This document shows positions 43,508-52,495 of a stretch of DNA of 64,000 nucleotides, piece by piece. How positions within the stretch are numbered: the first letter of the stretch is position 1; the number at the start of each line of letters is the position of its first letter. The notes beneath the pieces were generated by a model. It saw nothing but the letters and a program-made list of their open reading frames with translations, was not told the origin of the DNA and made no database searches. A program made the translations under genes and the position numbers. Source of the DNA: Amycolatopsis vastitatis (GTDB lineage: Bacteria; Actinomycetota; Actinomycetes; Mycobacteriales; Pseudonocardiaceae); NCBI RefSeq assembly GCF_002234595.1, contig NZ_NMUL01000064.1, positions 1 through 64,000 of the forward strand, read 5' to 3'.

Positions 43508-45802
43508 ATGGACGCAGTGTCCCGGCGGACGGTGCTCCGCTCGGCCTCGGTCCTGGCCGGGGCCGCGGCCTTCGGGGGTCTGTGGGCCCGCGCGGCGCCG
43601 CCCGCGCTCGCCGTCGGGGGGAACCCGCACTCCGGCGTCGCCGCCGATGCCCGGATGGTCTGGCGGCGGCTGCCGAAGAACTGGCAGGAAGGCCCGTTCC
43701 TCGCCAACGGCTACCTCGGCGCCCAGGTCTACGCCGGGGCGACGCCGCAGGTGCTCAAGGTGATGCTGAGCCACACCCAGGTGCAGGACCAGCGGATCCA
43801 GTGGGAAGCGGGCATCGGGCTGTCCCGGCTGCCGATCGGTTTCCTCACGCTCACCCTGGCCGGTGCGGTCACCGCCGTCGACTGGACGCTCGACCTGTAC
43901 AACGCCGAACTGGGCGGCACCATCACCACCACCCAGGGCTCGGTCGCCTTCTCCGCCGTCGTGCACAACGACCTCGGCGTGCTGCTCGTCTCCCTGACGC
44001 CGAGCGCCGGCGAAACGAGCGCCGCCTGGGCGTTCCAGCCGCTGGAGTCGGCGACCACCCGGACCGTCCGCAAGCCGCCGGAGTACATCGCGAACCCCGC
44101 ACCCCAGGCCGGGGACGGGTACTGCGCCCAGCCGATGCTCGCCGGGGGCGGGTACACGACGGCTTGGCGGGAACGCGCGATCGGGGCGCGGCGGCTGTTC
44201 GCGGCGGCCGTCGCGTACAGCTTCCCGGGCACGACGCACACGGCGGACGCCCTGAACGCCGTCCAGAAAGCGCTTGCCGCGAACCCCGACGTCCTGCTCG
44301 CCCGCCACCGCCGCTGGTGGAACGACTACCACCGGCGCAGCTTCGTTTCGGTGCCGGACAAGCAGGTCCAGCGGTTCTACTGGATCCAGCTGTACAAGAT
44401 CGCGGCCGCCACGCGCGCGGACGGGCCGGTCGTGTCCGAGTGGGGGCCGTGGTTCCCCGAAGTCGGCAACAGCTGGACCGCGGTCTGGTGGAACCTCAAC
44501 GTCCAGGTCACCTACCCGATCGTCAACAGCAGCAACCACCCCGAACTCGACGCCGTCACCGAGACCTTCCGGCGCGACCACGCGAACCTCGAGGTGTCCG
44601 TCCCGCCCGCCTACCGCGACGGCGACACCTACGCCCTCTCGCACCCGGGTGACTGGCGGCTGCGTCCCGGCGGCACGCGCTCGGTGGGCGTCCCCGGGAC
44701 GACGTCCAAGACCGATCAGACCGGGAACCTGTTGTGGGGCTTGCACAACGTGTGGCTGGCCTACCGGCACCACCTGGACGGGCGCGTGCTCCGCGACGTC
44801 CTGTACCCGACGCTGGCGAAGGCGCTCAACTTCTACCGCCACGTCCTGTTCACCGGACCGGACGGGTTCCTGCACCTGCCGCTGACCCGGTCGCCGGAGT
44901 ACGCCGACGCGCCGGACTGCACCTACGACCTGTCGCTGATCCGGTGGGCGGCGCGCACGCTCGTCGACTCCGCCCGGATCCTCTGCCTTGACGAACCGCG
45001 CGTGCCGATCTGGCGGGAAATCGGCGCGAAGCTCGTGCCGTACCACGAAGACCCCGCCAACGGCGTGCTGATCGGCGACGGCGTTCCGCTGGCCGCGTCG
45101 CACCGGCACTTCTCGCACCTGCTGTGGCTGTACCCGCTGCGGGAGAAGGTCTGGGACCGGGCGGGCGACCGCGACATCATGACGCGGACGTTCAACCACT
45201 GGATCGCCGACCAGACGGCGTGGCACGGCTACAGCTACGCGGCCGCGTCGTCGATGAGTTCGGTGATGGACGCGCCCGAAGAAGCGCTGCGGTACCTGAA
45301 GTTCTTCCTCGACCGGAACGTCGTGGCCGACACCGAGCTGACCGCGAACACGATGTACCGCGAGGGCTCGAACTTCGCGATCGAAAGCCCGATCACCGCG
45401 GCGCAGTCCGTTGTGGACATGCTGATGCAGGGCTCCGGCGGCGTGCTCAAGATCTTCCCGTCGGTGTCGGCGACCTGGCGGGACGCCTCGATCGCGGGCC
45501 TGCGCGCGGAAGGCGCGTTCCTCGTGGACGCCTCCCGCCGCGACGGCTCGACGGAGTTCGTCCGCGTCCACAGCGAAGCCGGTGAGCCGCTGGTGCTCCA
45601 GCACGGCGTCACCGGGGACGTCGACGTCCGCGACGAATACGGCAGGCGGCTGCCGTGGCGTGCGGCGGGACCCGGGCGGATCGCGATCGGGTTGCGCCGC
45701 GGCGGCACCGCCGTCGTCACCCCGCGAGGCTCGCGTCCGGGCTTCGCGCCGCGCGACGTTCCCGCGCTCGGCCCGGCACCGGCGTGGGGCCTGCCGAGCT
45801 GA
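43508..45802 (+). CDS. Tat-exported GH95-like glycoside hydrolase, copy 1
   Basis: 764 residues. Tat signal SRRTVLRSASVLAGAAAFGG. (Alpha/alpha)6 hydrolase with GH95 landmarks: WWN329-L-N331 (equivalents of the activating Asn pair), SPE464 (general-acid position) and H532-R-H-F-S-H-L-L-W-L-Y-P. GH95 members cleave alpha-L-fucosides or alpha-L-galactosides of plant or host glycans. GGAGG lies seven bases before ATG 43508. Overall divergence from typical GH95 means the substrate is open. Followed 25 nt later by a paralogue. Confidence 0.78.
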   Translation: MDAVSRRTVLRSASVLAGAAAFGGLWARAAPPALAVGGNPHSGVAADARMVWRRLPKNWQEGPFLANGYLGAQVYAGATPQVLKVMLSHTQVQDQRIQWEAGIGLSRLPIGFLTLTLAGAVTAVDWTLDLYNAELGGTITTTQGSVAFSAVVHNDLGVLLVSLTPSAGETSAAWAFQPLESATTRTVRKPPEYIANPAPQAGDGYCAQPMLAGGGYTTAWRERAIGARRLFAAAVAYSFPGTTHTADALNAVQKALAANPDVLLARHRRWWNDYHRRSFVSVPDKQVQRFYWIQLYKIAAATRADGPVVSEWGPWFPEVGNSWTAVWWNLNVQVTYPIVNSSNHPELDAVTETFRRDHANLEVSVPPAYRDGDTYALSHPGDWRLRPGGTRSVGVPGTTSKTDQTGNLLWGLHNVWLAYRHHLDGRVLRDVLYPTLAKALNFYRHVLFTGPDGFLHLPLTRSPEYADAPDCTYDLSLIRWAARTLVDSARILCLDEPRVPIWREIGAKLVPYHEDPANGVLIGDGVPLAASHRHFSHLLWLYPLREKVWDRAGDRDIMTRTFNHWIADQTAWHGYSYAAASSMSSVMDAPEEALRYLKFFLDRNVVADTELTANTMYREGSNFAIESPITAAQSVVDMLMQGSGGVLKIFPSVSATWRDASIAGLRAEGAFLVDASRRDGSTEFVRVHSEAGEPLVLQHGVTGDVDVRDEYGRRLPWRAAGPGRIAIGLRRGGTAVVTPRGSRPGFAPRDVPALGPAPAWGLPS

Positions 45803-45827
45803 ATCCTGCTTTCGACAAGGAGGTCGA

Positions 45828-48113
45828 ATGGACATCACCCGCAGAACCGTGCTCGGCGGGGCGCTCGCCGGGCTGGCCGTGGGCGCGGCCGGCATCACCC
45901 CCGCCTTCGGCGAAGCGGCCGCGGCACCCGGCAGCGACGACTTCGGCTGGGCCGGGTTCGTGGGCACCGCGGACCTGTACTGGCGGCGGCTGCCGAAGAC
46001 CTGGTACGAGGGACCGTTCCTGGGCAACGGGTTCCTCGGCTCGGGCATTTACGCCGAGCCCGGGCAGAACGCGATCCGGTTCAACGTCCAGCACAGCCAG
46101 GTGCAGGACCACCGGCCGGAGTTCGGCTCGCTGTTCGGCCTGGCCCGGTTGCCGATCGGGTACTTCACGCTCGAACCGGTCGGCGCGATCACCGCGATCG
46201 ACTGGCGGATGGACCTCTGGAACGCCGAGCTGACCGGCACGATCACGACGGCGGCGGGGAGCCTGAGCCTGCGCGCCATCGTCCACACCGGACAGTCGTT
46301 GCTCGCCGTCGAAATCCGGCCGTCCGAAGGGGAGCGGGCGTTCAAGTGGGTGTTCCACCCGGCGGTCGCGGTCAGCCCGCGCGCCGACCCGGTGTGGAAC
46401 AAGCCGCCGCCGGCCGGGTACACCGCGAACCCGCCGGTCCAGCTGTCGGCGAGCGGTGACGCGCAGCTGGCCGTCCAGCCGCTGCTGGCCGGCGGCGAGC
46501 ACGTGACGGCCTGGCGGGAGGTCACGCGCGGTGGCGCGCGGACGCTGTACACGTCGGTGGCGTGGTCGCACCCGGAGAAGACGTCGGTGGCGCGGGCGTT
46601 GGGCACGGTCCGCCGGGCGCTTCCGTTCGGCGCGCTGACCCAGGACCACCGGCGCTGGTGGCACGACTACTACCGGCGGAGCTTCCTGTCCATTCCGGAC
46701 ACCCGGCTGCAGAGCTTCTACTGGATCCAGCTGTACAAGGTCGCGTCGGCGGCCCGGCGGGAGGCGCCGGTGATGGCGACCTCGGGGCCGTGGCTGGAGA
46801 ACACGCCGTGGCCGGCGACGTGGTGGAACCTCAACGTCCAGCTCGAATACTGGCTGATCCACGGCTCCAACCACCTGGAGCTCGACGCCGTCAGCTACGC
46901 GCTCGGCAAGTACCGCGGCAATCTCGTCAGCCAGGTCGCTTCGCCGTACCAAGCCGACTCCGCGGGCATCCCGCGCACGACGGACATGACCCTGCTCAAC
47001 GGCGTTTCGAACGCCACCAGCGGGTTCCCCGTCGGCATCCCGGGGCAGGACACGCCCACCCCGGAGGTCGGGAACCTGACCTGGGCACTGCACAACGTGT
47101 GGCTGTCCTACCGGCACACGATGGACCGGCAGCTGCTGCGGGACACGCTGGTCCCGTTGCTGCGCCGGGCGATCAACTACTACCTGCACTTCCTCGCACC
47201 GGGCCCGGACGGGAAGCTGCACCTGCCGCCGACGTTCTCGCCGGAGTACGGCGTCAACGCCCCGGACTGCAACTACGACCTGTCGCTGATCCGCTGGGGC
47301 TGCAAGACGCTGTTGCAGCACGCGCCCGCCGATCCGCTGGCGGCGAAGTGGCGGAACGTCCTGGCGACGCTGGTGGACTACCCGGCCGACGTCAACGGCT
47401 ACATGATCGGCGCCGGGGTGCCGTTCGCGAAGTCGCACCGGCACTACTCGCACCTGCTGCAGATCTACCCGCTCTACGACGTCACGTGGGAGCAGCCGGA
47501 GCACCGGCAGATCATCGAGACGTCGCTGAACCACTGGGTCGGCTTCGAGGGTGCGCTGCAGGGCTACACGTTCACCGGGGCCGCGTCGATCTCGGCGCAG
47601 ATGCTGCGCGGCGACCAGGCCGCGTTCTACCTCGGCGAGCTGCAGCGGCGGTACATCCAGCCGAACACGATGTACAAGGAGTCCGGGCCGGTCATCGAGA
47701 CGCCGCTTTCGGCGGCGAAGTCCCTCCAGGACATGCTGGTGCAGAGCTGGGACGGCGTGCTCCGCCTGTTCCCCGCCGTGCCGTCGGCGTGGGGCGACGT
47801 CGCGTTGCGGGACTTCCGCACCGAAGGCGCGTTCCTGCTCAGCGCGTCCCGGGCCGGCGGGAAGACGCGGTGGCTGAAGGTGCACAGCGAAGCCGGGGCG
47901 CCGTGCGTGCTGCGGCCGGGCATCGACGGCGAGCTCGCGGTGACCGACGCGCGCGGCCGGGCGCGCCGCTGGCGACGGCTGGCCAACGGGGACGTCCAGG
48001 TCGAGCTCGGGTGCGGAGAGGACGCCTTCGTGTACCGGAAGGGCGACAAACCGGACTTCGGCGTCCGGCCGGTCGCGCCGGGCGGGCCGAGCGTGCCCTG
48101 GGGACTGCCCTAG
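45828..48113 (+). CDS. Tat-exported GH95-like glycoside hydrolase, copy 2
   Basis: 761 residues, clear paralogue of the gene before it (shared WRRLPK.W.EGPFL.NG.LG, W-N-L-N-V-Q, DC.YDLSLIRW). Tat signal TRRTVLGGALAGLAVGAAG. Landmarks N334/N336, E473 and H537-R-H-Y-S-H are kept. AAGGAGG lies just before ATG 45828. A tandem duplication that has diverged, so the two may split substrates or act in order on one glycan. Same operon. Confidence 0.78.
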   Translation: MDITRRTVLGGALAGLAVGAAGITPAFGEAAAAPGSDDFGWAGFVGTADLYWRRLPKTWYEGPFLGNGFLGSGIYAEPGQNAIRFNVQHSQVQDHRPEFGSLFGLARLPIGYFTLEPVGAITAIDWRMDLWNAELTGTITTAAGSLSLRAIVHTGQSLLAVEIRPSEGERAFKWVFHPAVAVSPRADPVWNKPPPAGYTANPPVQLSASGDAQLAVQPLLAGGEHVTAWREVTRGGARTLYTSVAWSHPEKTSVARALGTVRRALPFGALTQDHRRWWHDYYRRSFLSIPDTRLQSFYWIQLYKVASAARREAPVMATSGPWLENTPWPATWWNLNVQLEYWLIHGSNHLELDAVSYALGKYRGNLVSQVASPYQADSAGIPRTTDMTLLNGVSNATSGFPVGIPGQDTPTPEVGNLTWALHNVWLSYRHTMDRQLLRDTLVPLLRRAINYYLHFLAPGPDGKLHLPPTFSPEYGVNAPDCNYDLSLIRWGCKTLLQHAPADPLAAKWRNVLATLVDYPADVNGYMIGAGVPFAKSHRHYSHLLQIYPLYDVTWEQPEHRQIIETSLNHWVGFEGALQGYTFTGAASISAQMLRGDQAAFYLGELQRRYIQPNTMYKESGPVIETPLSAAKSLQDMLVQSWDGVLRLFPAVPSAWGDVALRDFRTEGAFLLSASRAGGKTRWLKVHSEAGAPCVLRPGIDGELAVTDARGRARRWRRLANGDVQVELGCGEDAFVYRKGDKPDFGVRPVAPGGPSVPWGLP

Positions 48114-48189
48114 CGGGAGCTCCTTCCCGGATTCCCCTCCCGGGAGGAGGCTTACCCGGCACAATGGGCGGCCGACGAGGGGAGTGTGG

Positions 48190-49149
48190 ATGAGCGAGCC
48201 GGGGGGACCGGGGCAGCGGCCCGAGGAGCAGTGGCCGCCGTACTCGTACCCGCAGCACCAGCCGTACCCGCAGCAACACCAGTATCCGCCGTGGCAGCCG
48301 CCGGTGCCGCCGAAGAAGGCGTCACCGGCCGCTGTCGTGCTGGTCAGCGGGTCGGCGGTGGTCGTCATCCTGATGACGCTGGCGTTCCTGGCCTGGGGCT
48401 ACCCCGGTTTCCTGCGCGATCCCGACGTGAAGACCCTGCCCGGGATCTCGCCGGGCGGCTCGGCGACGCTCGCGTCGCCCACGCCGACGATCACGACCCC
48501 GAGCACCCCGGTGGCGCTCCCGGGCGGCCGCGCCCCGATGCCGAAGCGGACGAAGCCGCTGGCCAACCCGGTGACCTGCGCGTTCACCCCCGACTCCGGC
48601 TCGCCGGCACCGAAGAAGGTGGCGTTGCCGCCCGACGGCCCGGCACCGTCGTCGGGGACGGCCGAAGTGCGGCTGGCGACGAGCGCGGGCGACATCGGGC
48701 TCACGCTGGACCGCGCGCTGGCGCCGTGCACGGTCGTGAACTTCCTGAGCCTGGCGAAGCAGGGCTTCTACGACGGCACGTCGTGCCACCGGCTGTCGGT
48801 GACGGCCGGGCTGCAGATGCTGCAGTGCGGCGACCCGGTCGGCGACGGCACCGGCGGCCCCGGCTACACGATCCGCGACGAGGTGTTCCCGGAGCTGACG
48901 TACGGCCGTGGCGTCCTCGCCATGGCGAAGACGAACCAGCCGGACTCGGGCGGCTCCCAGTTCTTCCTGGTCTACGGCGAGATCAACATCCCACCCGAGT
49001 ACACGGTCTTCGGCAGCATCGACGACGCCGGCCTCGAAGTCGTCGACAAGGTCGCCCGCGGCGGCATCGACCAGTCCAAGCCGGGCATCGGCGACGGCAG
49101 CGGCCCCCCGAAGATCCCGGTCAAGTTCACCCACGTCACCACCCCGTGA
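48190..49149 (+). CDS. Membrane-anchored cyclophilin-type peptidyl-prolyl isomerase
   Basis: 319 residues from ATG 48190, which has GAGGGGAG six bases upstream (GTG 48184 is too close). Residues 1-45 are a Pro/Gln/Tyr-rich cytoplasmic tail, about 49-71 a membrane segment, about 80-120 a Thr/Pro linker, then an outside cyclophilin domain (DIGLTLDRALAPCTVVNFLSLA, FYDGTSCHRLS, MAKTNQPDSGGSQFFLVYG). The first active-site Arg/Phe pair appears as CHRLSVTAG. It helps fold exported proteins. Ends at the second repeat array. Confidence 0.87.
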   Translation: MSEPGGPGQRPEEQWPPYSYPQHQPYPQQHQYPPWQPPVPPKKASPAAVVLVSGSAVVVILMTLAFLAWGYPGFLRDPDVKTLPGISPGGSATLASPTPTITTPSTPVALPGGRAPMPKRTKPLANPVTCAFTPDSGSPAPKKVALPPDGPAPSSGTAEVRLATSAGDIGLTLDRALAPCTVVNFLSLAKQGFYDGTSCHRLSVTAGLQMLQCGDPVGDGTGGPGYTIRDEVFPELTYGRGVLAMAKTNQPDSGGSQFFLVYGEINIPPEYTVFGSIDDAGLEVVDKVARGGIDQSKPGIGDGSGPPKIPVKFTHVTTP

Positions 49150-49158
49150 CGGAAGCGC

Positions 49159-49277
49159 CGACACGCGTGATTGAGAGGTCGACACGCGTGATTGAAGGGT
49201 CGACACGAGCCATCGCGGCTGGGTTCGGCGTGTCGTCGCTCCAGTCACGCGTGTCGACCCTCTGATCACGCGTGTCG
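49159..49277. repeat. Nested palindromic array of 21-bp units, copy 2
   Basis: Direct units 49159-49179 and 49180-49200 (each CGACACGCGTGATTGA plus GGT ends), central hairpin CGACAC...GTGTCG (49201-49235), then inverted units 49236-49256 and 49257-49277. It lies between the convergent cyclophilin and VOC genes, the place of a bidirectional terminator. Same architecture as 36144-36261 but with distinct sequence in the central loop. Confidence 0.82.
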
Positions 49278-49304
49278 ACTCCTCAAGCACGGCGAGAGGT
49301 GGTG

Positions 49305-49658
49305 TCAGGCGGGTTGCCAGAGCTCGATGCGGTTGCCTTCGGGGTCGGTGACCCAGCCGAAGCGGCCGACGCCGTCCATGTCCTGGGTTTCGGTGGCGAC
49401 GTCGGCGCCTTGGGCGCGCAGCTGGGTGAGCATCGCGTCCAGGTCGCGGACCCGGAAGTTGAGCATGGTCCGCTGGGACGGCGAGCCGAAGTAGTCCGTC
49501 TCCGCCTCGAACGGCGCGAAGACCGTGGGGCCCGCCTCCGGGTACCACACGCCGTTTTCGTCGGTGTCGAGGCCGAGGCAGTCGCGGTACCAGGCCCCCA
49601 GGGCGGCCGGGTCCTGCGCGCGGATGAAGTACCCGCCGATTCCAAGCACACGTTCCAT
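49305..49658 (-). CDS. VOC/glyoxalase-family protein
   Basis: 117 residues. Paired beta-alpha-beta-beta-beta modules: GGYFIRAQDPAALGAWYRDCLG and, near the end, GVGRFGWVTDPEGNRIELWQP, with metal-ligand Glu at the last strand. VOC proteins include glyoxalases, bleomycin-type resistance proteins and dioxygenases; this short form is most often a cytoplasmic lyase-like protein. Stop 17 nt before the next minus-strand feature; start only 14 nt after the beta-helix gene, so co-transcribed with it. Confidence 0.83.
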   Translation of the reverse strand: MERVLGIGGYFIRAQDPAALGAWYRDCLGLDTDENGVWYPEAGPTVFAPFEAETDYFGSPSQRTMLNFRVRDLDAMLTQLRAQGADVATETQDMDGVGRFGWVTDPEGNRIELWQPA

Positions 49659-49675
49659 GCCGGGAGCTTGCCAGC

Positions 49676-50947
49676 TCAGCCGGTGAACTGGTAGGCGCCC
49701 GCGTCGATCCGGGTGCCGACGGTGTTGCCGTCGACGTCGATGCTCGCGTACTTCGTCGTGCCTAGGCCGATCGCCGGGCTGCCCGCGGTGAGGACGAGGT
49801 TGGTGGCCGAGGTGAACTTCGGGTCCGCGACCTTGTCCGTGGCGCCCGGGGTGAACTGCCGCTGACCGCCGTAGAAGACGTTGTGGTCGGTCGCGGTCCA
49901 GCCGGTGTCGGCGTACCCGATCTTCATCGCGGCCTGGATGACGTTCTGCGTGAGCTTCAGCGTCCGGTTCGTGCAGCCGCCGTAGCAGACGAAGCCCTCG
50001 GACTCGGCGTTGCTCAGCCGGATGGAGTTGTTGCGGAAGATCGTGCCGGTCACCGGGCCGTTCTGGTCGCCGGCGTCGCGCGTCACGATGCCGCCGCGGG
50101 TCTTGGCGCCGAAGACGGCGTTGTATTCGTAGACGTTGTCGCGGGACACGCCGTCCGGGTCGTCGGAGTAGGTGCCCAGCTCGGTGAAGGACTCGTTGTC
50201 CTCGGAAATGTTGTGGTGGATGATGTTGTCCGAGCCGTAGAAGAGCTCGACGGCCGCGCCGTCCAGGCCGCCGAAGTCGTCGCTCACCGCGATCGACCCG
50301 CTGATCCGGTTCCAGCCGATGTCGGAACCGTTGCCCTGCACCAGGATCCCGAAGGCGCCCGAGTCGTCGCTGCCGCCCGGGGTCACCCTGGTCATGTGGT
50401 TGTTGTCGACGAGGTCGTTCTGCGTGACCTCGGTGCCGTCGGCCGACGGCGCGATGTAGATGCCCGCGCCGGCACCGGTGATGTAGTTCGACAGGACCTT
50501 GTCGTGGTCGCCGCCCACCTCGACGCCGGCCCAGGAGCAGCGCCCGGCGTCGGCCGCGACGCCGACCTGCAGGTCCTGCACCCAGAGGTAGTCGCCGGGC
50601 AGGTTGACGCAGGCTTCGTCGTTGCCCTGCACGACCGGGCGGGCGCCGTCGCCGTAGGCGCCGATCTTCACCGGCGCCGACGCCGACCCGGACCCGCGCA
50701 CGGCGAGCCCGCCGCTCCAGGTCCGGCCGCGGCGCAGCAGCACGGTTTGCCCGGGCTCGAGTTTGGTGGCGGCGACCTTGGCGAGGGACTTCCACGGCGC
50801 GGCCTGGGTCCCGGCCGCGTTGTCGTTGCCGAGGGCCTGATCGACGTAGTAGGTGGTCGGCGCCGCGGCGGCGCCGGTGGCGGTGACCGTGGTGGCCGCG
50901 AGGGCGGCGAACACGCCGAGGGAGAGCAGTTTCCACTGGTTCGACAT
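49676..50947 (-). CDS. Secreted right-handed parallel beta-helix protein
   Basis: 423 residues, signal peptide about 1-29. YYVDQALGNDNAAGTQAAPWKSLAKV at the N-terminus is the usual opening of pectate-lyase/chondroitinase-B-like beta-helix proteins, followed by turn repeats (VLSNYITGAGAGIYI, DIGWNRISGS, NIIHHNISEDN). It probably binds or cleaves a uronate-containing polysaccharide outside the cell; no catalytic set was assigned. Confidence 0.75.
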   Translation of the reverse strand: MSNQWKLLSLGVFAALAATTVTATGAAAAPTTYYVDQALGNDNAAGTQAAPWKSLAKVAATKLEPGQTVLLRRGRTWSGGLAVRGSGSASAPVKIGAYGDGARPVVQGNDEACVNLPGDYLWVQDLQVGVAADAGRCSWAGVEVGGDHDKVLSNYITGAGAGIYIAPSADGTEVTQNDLVDNNHMTRVTPGGSDDSGAFGILVQGNGSDIGWNRISGSIAVSDDFGGLDGAAVELFYGSDNIIHHNISEDNESFTELGTYSDDPDGVSRDNVYEYNAVFGAKTRGGIVTRDAGDQNGPVTGTIFRNNSIRLSNAESEGFVCYGGCTNRTLKLTQNVIQAAMKIGYADTGWTATDHNVFYGGQRQFTPGATDKVADPKFTSATNLVLTAGSPAIGLGTTKYASIDVDGNTVGTRIDAGAYQFTG

Positions 50948-50990
50948 GGCCCGCGACGCTAACCCGGGCGCGTACACGAGCCGTACAAGC

Positions 50991-51893
50991 TCAAGCGTTC
51001 GCCCGGCGAAGCCGTTCGGCCGCCTGGACGCGGACGGCCTCTCCGCACACCGGGCGGTCGCCGTGCAGGGCCTCCCAGCGGGCGTGGTGCGTCGCCGGCC
51101 AGAGGCCGGCCGCCCACGCGATCTCCCGTTCCTCGTCGGTGAACCGGCGTCCGCGCAGGTCCTGGTACGCCGCCAGGAACGCGGCCGAACTCTCGATCGG
51201 CGCCAGCGTCGGCGGCGTGACGCTGGCGAACATCCCGCACGCCGCTCCCGCCAGCGCCGCCTCCGGCTGCCACGCCAGGCTGTCCCAGTCGTCCACCGAC
51301 CGGATGTCCCCGTCGCGCCAGCGGAGGTTCTGGGCTTCGAAGTCGGCGTGGCCGAGCACGCACGGCAGTTCTGCCGCCAGCAGCCGCTTTCGTGCCCGCG
51401 TCGCCGCTTCGACGACGTCCGCGGGCACGACGCTCTGGTCCCGTTCGTCGAGGAAGCCGATCGACGGCCACAGCCCCGGATCCGCGTGGTCCCACCGGGC
51501 CCAGCGCGGGTTCGGCAGCGGCGGCGGGACGGTCACGCCGGTCAGTTCGGCCATCAGCCGGGTGAAAACCGCCGCGCAGCGCACCGCGACGTCCGGGGTG
51601 CCGCCCGGCAGCGGGGCGCCGCCGGGGCGGAACTCCTCGGCGTGCACAGCCAGCGCACCGACGGCGATCACGGGCGTGAGCGGCCGCGGGCACGGGAATC
51701 CCCGTTCCGCCAGCCTGGCCTGCGCGGTGACGCACGCGGCGGCCCGGCCCTCGTCCTCGCGCGCCTTGACCACGACCTCCCGCCCGTCGGCCAGCCGCAG
51801 CCCGACTACGTCCGACAGGGACCGTCGTTCGAACAACACGGCCGCGGGCTCGGCGCCGAGATGGTCAGCGCACCACGACGCGAGCCAGTCCAC
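50991..51893 (-). CDS. APH-family phosphotransferase
   Basis: 300 residues. Kinase-like fold with catalytic loop H-A-D-F-E-A-Q-N-L-R-W (HxDxxxxN) and metal Asp in SVDDWDSL. ATP-site Lys in REVVVKAREDE. Members phosphorylate aminoglycosides, macrolides, sugars or choline; the substrate is open. The GTG start at 51893 directly abuts the response-regulator stop, so the regulator and kinase share a transcript. Confidence 0.82.
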   Translation of the reverse strand: MDWLASWCADHLGAEPAAVLFERRSLSDVVGLRLADGREVVVKAREDEGRAAACVTAQARLAERGFPCPRPLTPVIAVGALAVHAEEFRPGGAPLPGGTPDVAVRCAAVFTRLMAELTGVTVPPPLPNPRWARWDHADPGLWPSIGFLDERDQSVVPADVVEAATRARKRLLAAELPCVLGHADFEAQNLRWRDGDIRSVDDWDSLAWQPEAALAGAACGMFASVTPPTLAPIESSAAFLAAYQDLRGRRFTDEEREIAWAAGLWPATHHARWEALHGDRPVCGEAVRVQAAERLRRANA

Positions 51894-52472
51894 TCAGCGG
51901 TCCCTGGCCACGAGCGCCGCCTGCGTGCGGCTGGTGACGCCGAGCTTGGCCAGCACGTTGCCGACGTGCACCTTCACCGTCCGCTCGGCCAGCCGGAGCC
52001 GGACCGCTATGTCCTTATTGGACAATCCGTCGCCGAGCAGCTCGAGCACGTCCCGCTCGCGCGGCGTCAGCGAACCGCCCGCGCCCAGCGCCGACGCCAC
52101 CGCGGGACTCAGCGCGGTCACCCCTTGGTGCGCGGCCCGGACGGCGGCCGCGAGCTCGTCACCGGAAGAGTCCTTCAGCACGAACCCGGCCGCGCCCGCG
52201 CTGAGGGCTTCGCGGATCTCCCGGGGACGGCCGACCGTGGTCAGCATCAGCACGCGCGGCGACGCGGGCCCGAGCCGGCGCAGGACTTCGAGGCCGTCCA
52301 TCCCGGGCAGGTAGAGGTCGAGCAGCACGACGTCGGCGTCGACGGACGAGGTGAGCAGCTCTGGCCCGCTCGCGTACTGCCCGACGACGTCGAGGTCCGG
52401 CCGCGCGCCCAGGATCAGCGCGATCCCCTCGCGCACCAGCGCGTGGTCGTCGACGACCTGAACGCGGATCAT
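51894..52472 (-). CDS. NarL/LuxR-type response regulator
   Basis: 192 residues. Receiver domain with acidic pair D8/D9, phospho-acceptor D52 in VVLLDLYLPGMDG and K in FVLKDSS; C-terminal LuxR HTH (LTPRERDVLELLGDGLSNKDIAVRL, TVKVHVGNVLAKLGV). Partner of the histidine kinase on the opposite strand 23 nt away. Unlike most NarL pairs, kinase and regulator diverge, so a shared promoter region lies between them. Confidence 0.92.
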   Translation of the reverse strand: MIRVQVVDDHALVREGIALILGARPDLDVVGQYASGPELLTSSVDADVVLLDLYLPGMDGLEVLRRLGPASPRVLMLTTVGRPREIREALSAGAAGFVLKDSSGDELAAAVRAAHQGVTALSPAVASALGAGGSLTPRERDVLELLGDGLSNKDIAVRLRLAERTVKVHVGNVLAKLGVTSRTQAALVARDR

Positions 52473-52495
52473 GCTTCGCACTCTACTGTCGGCGC

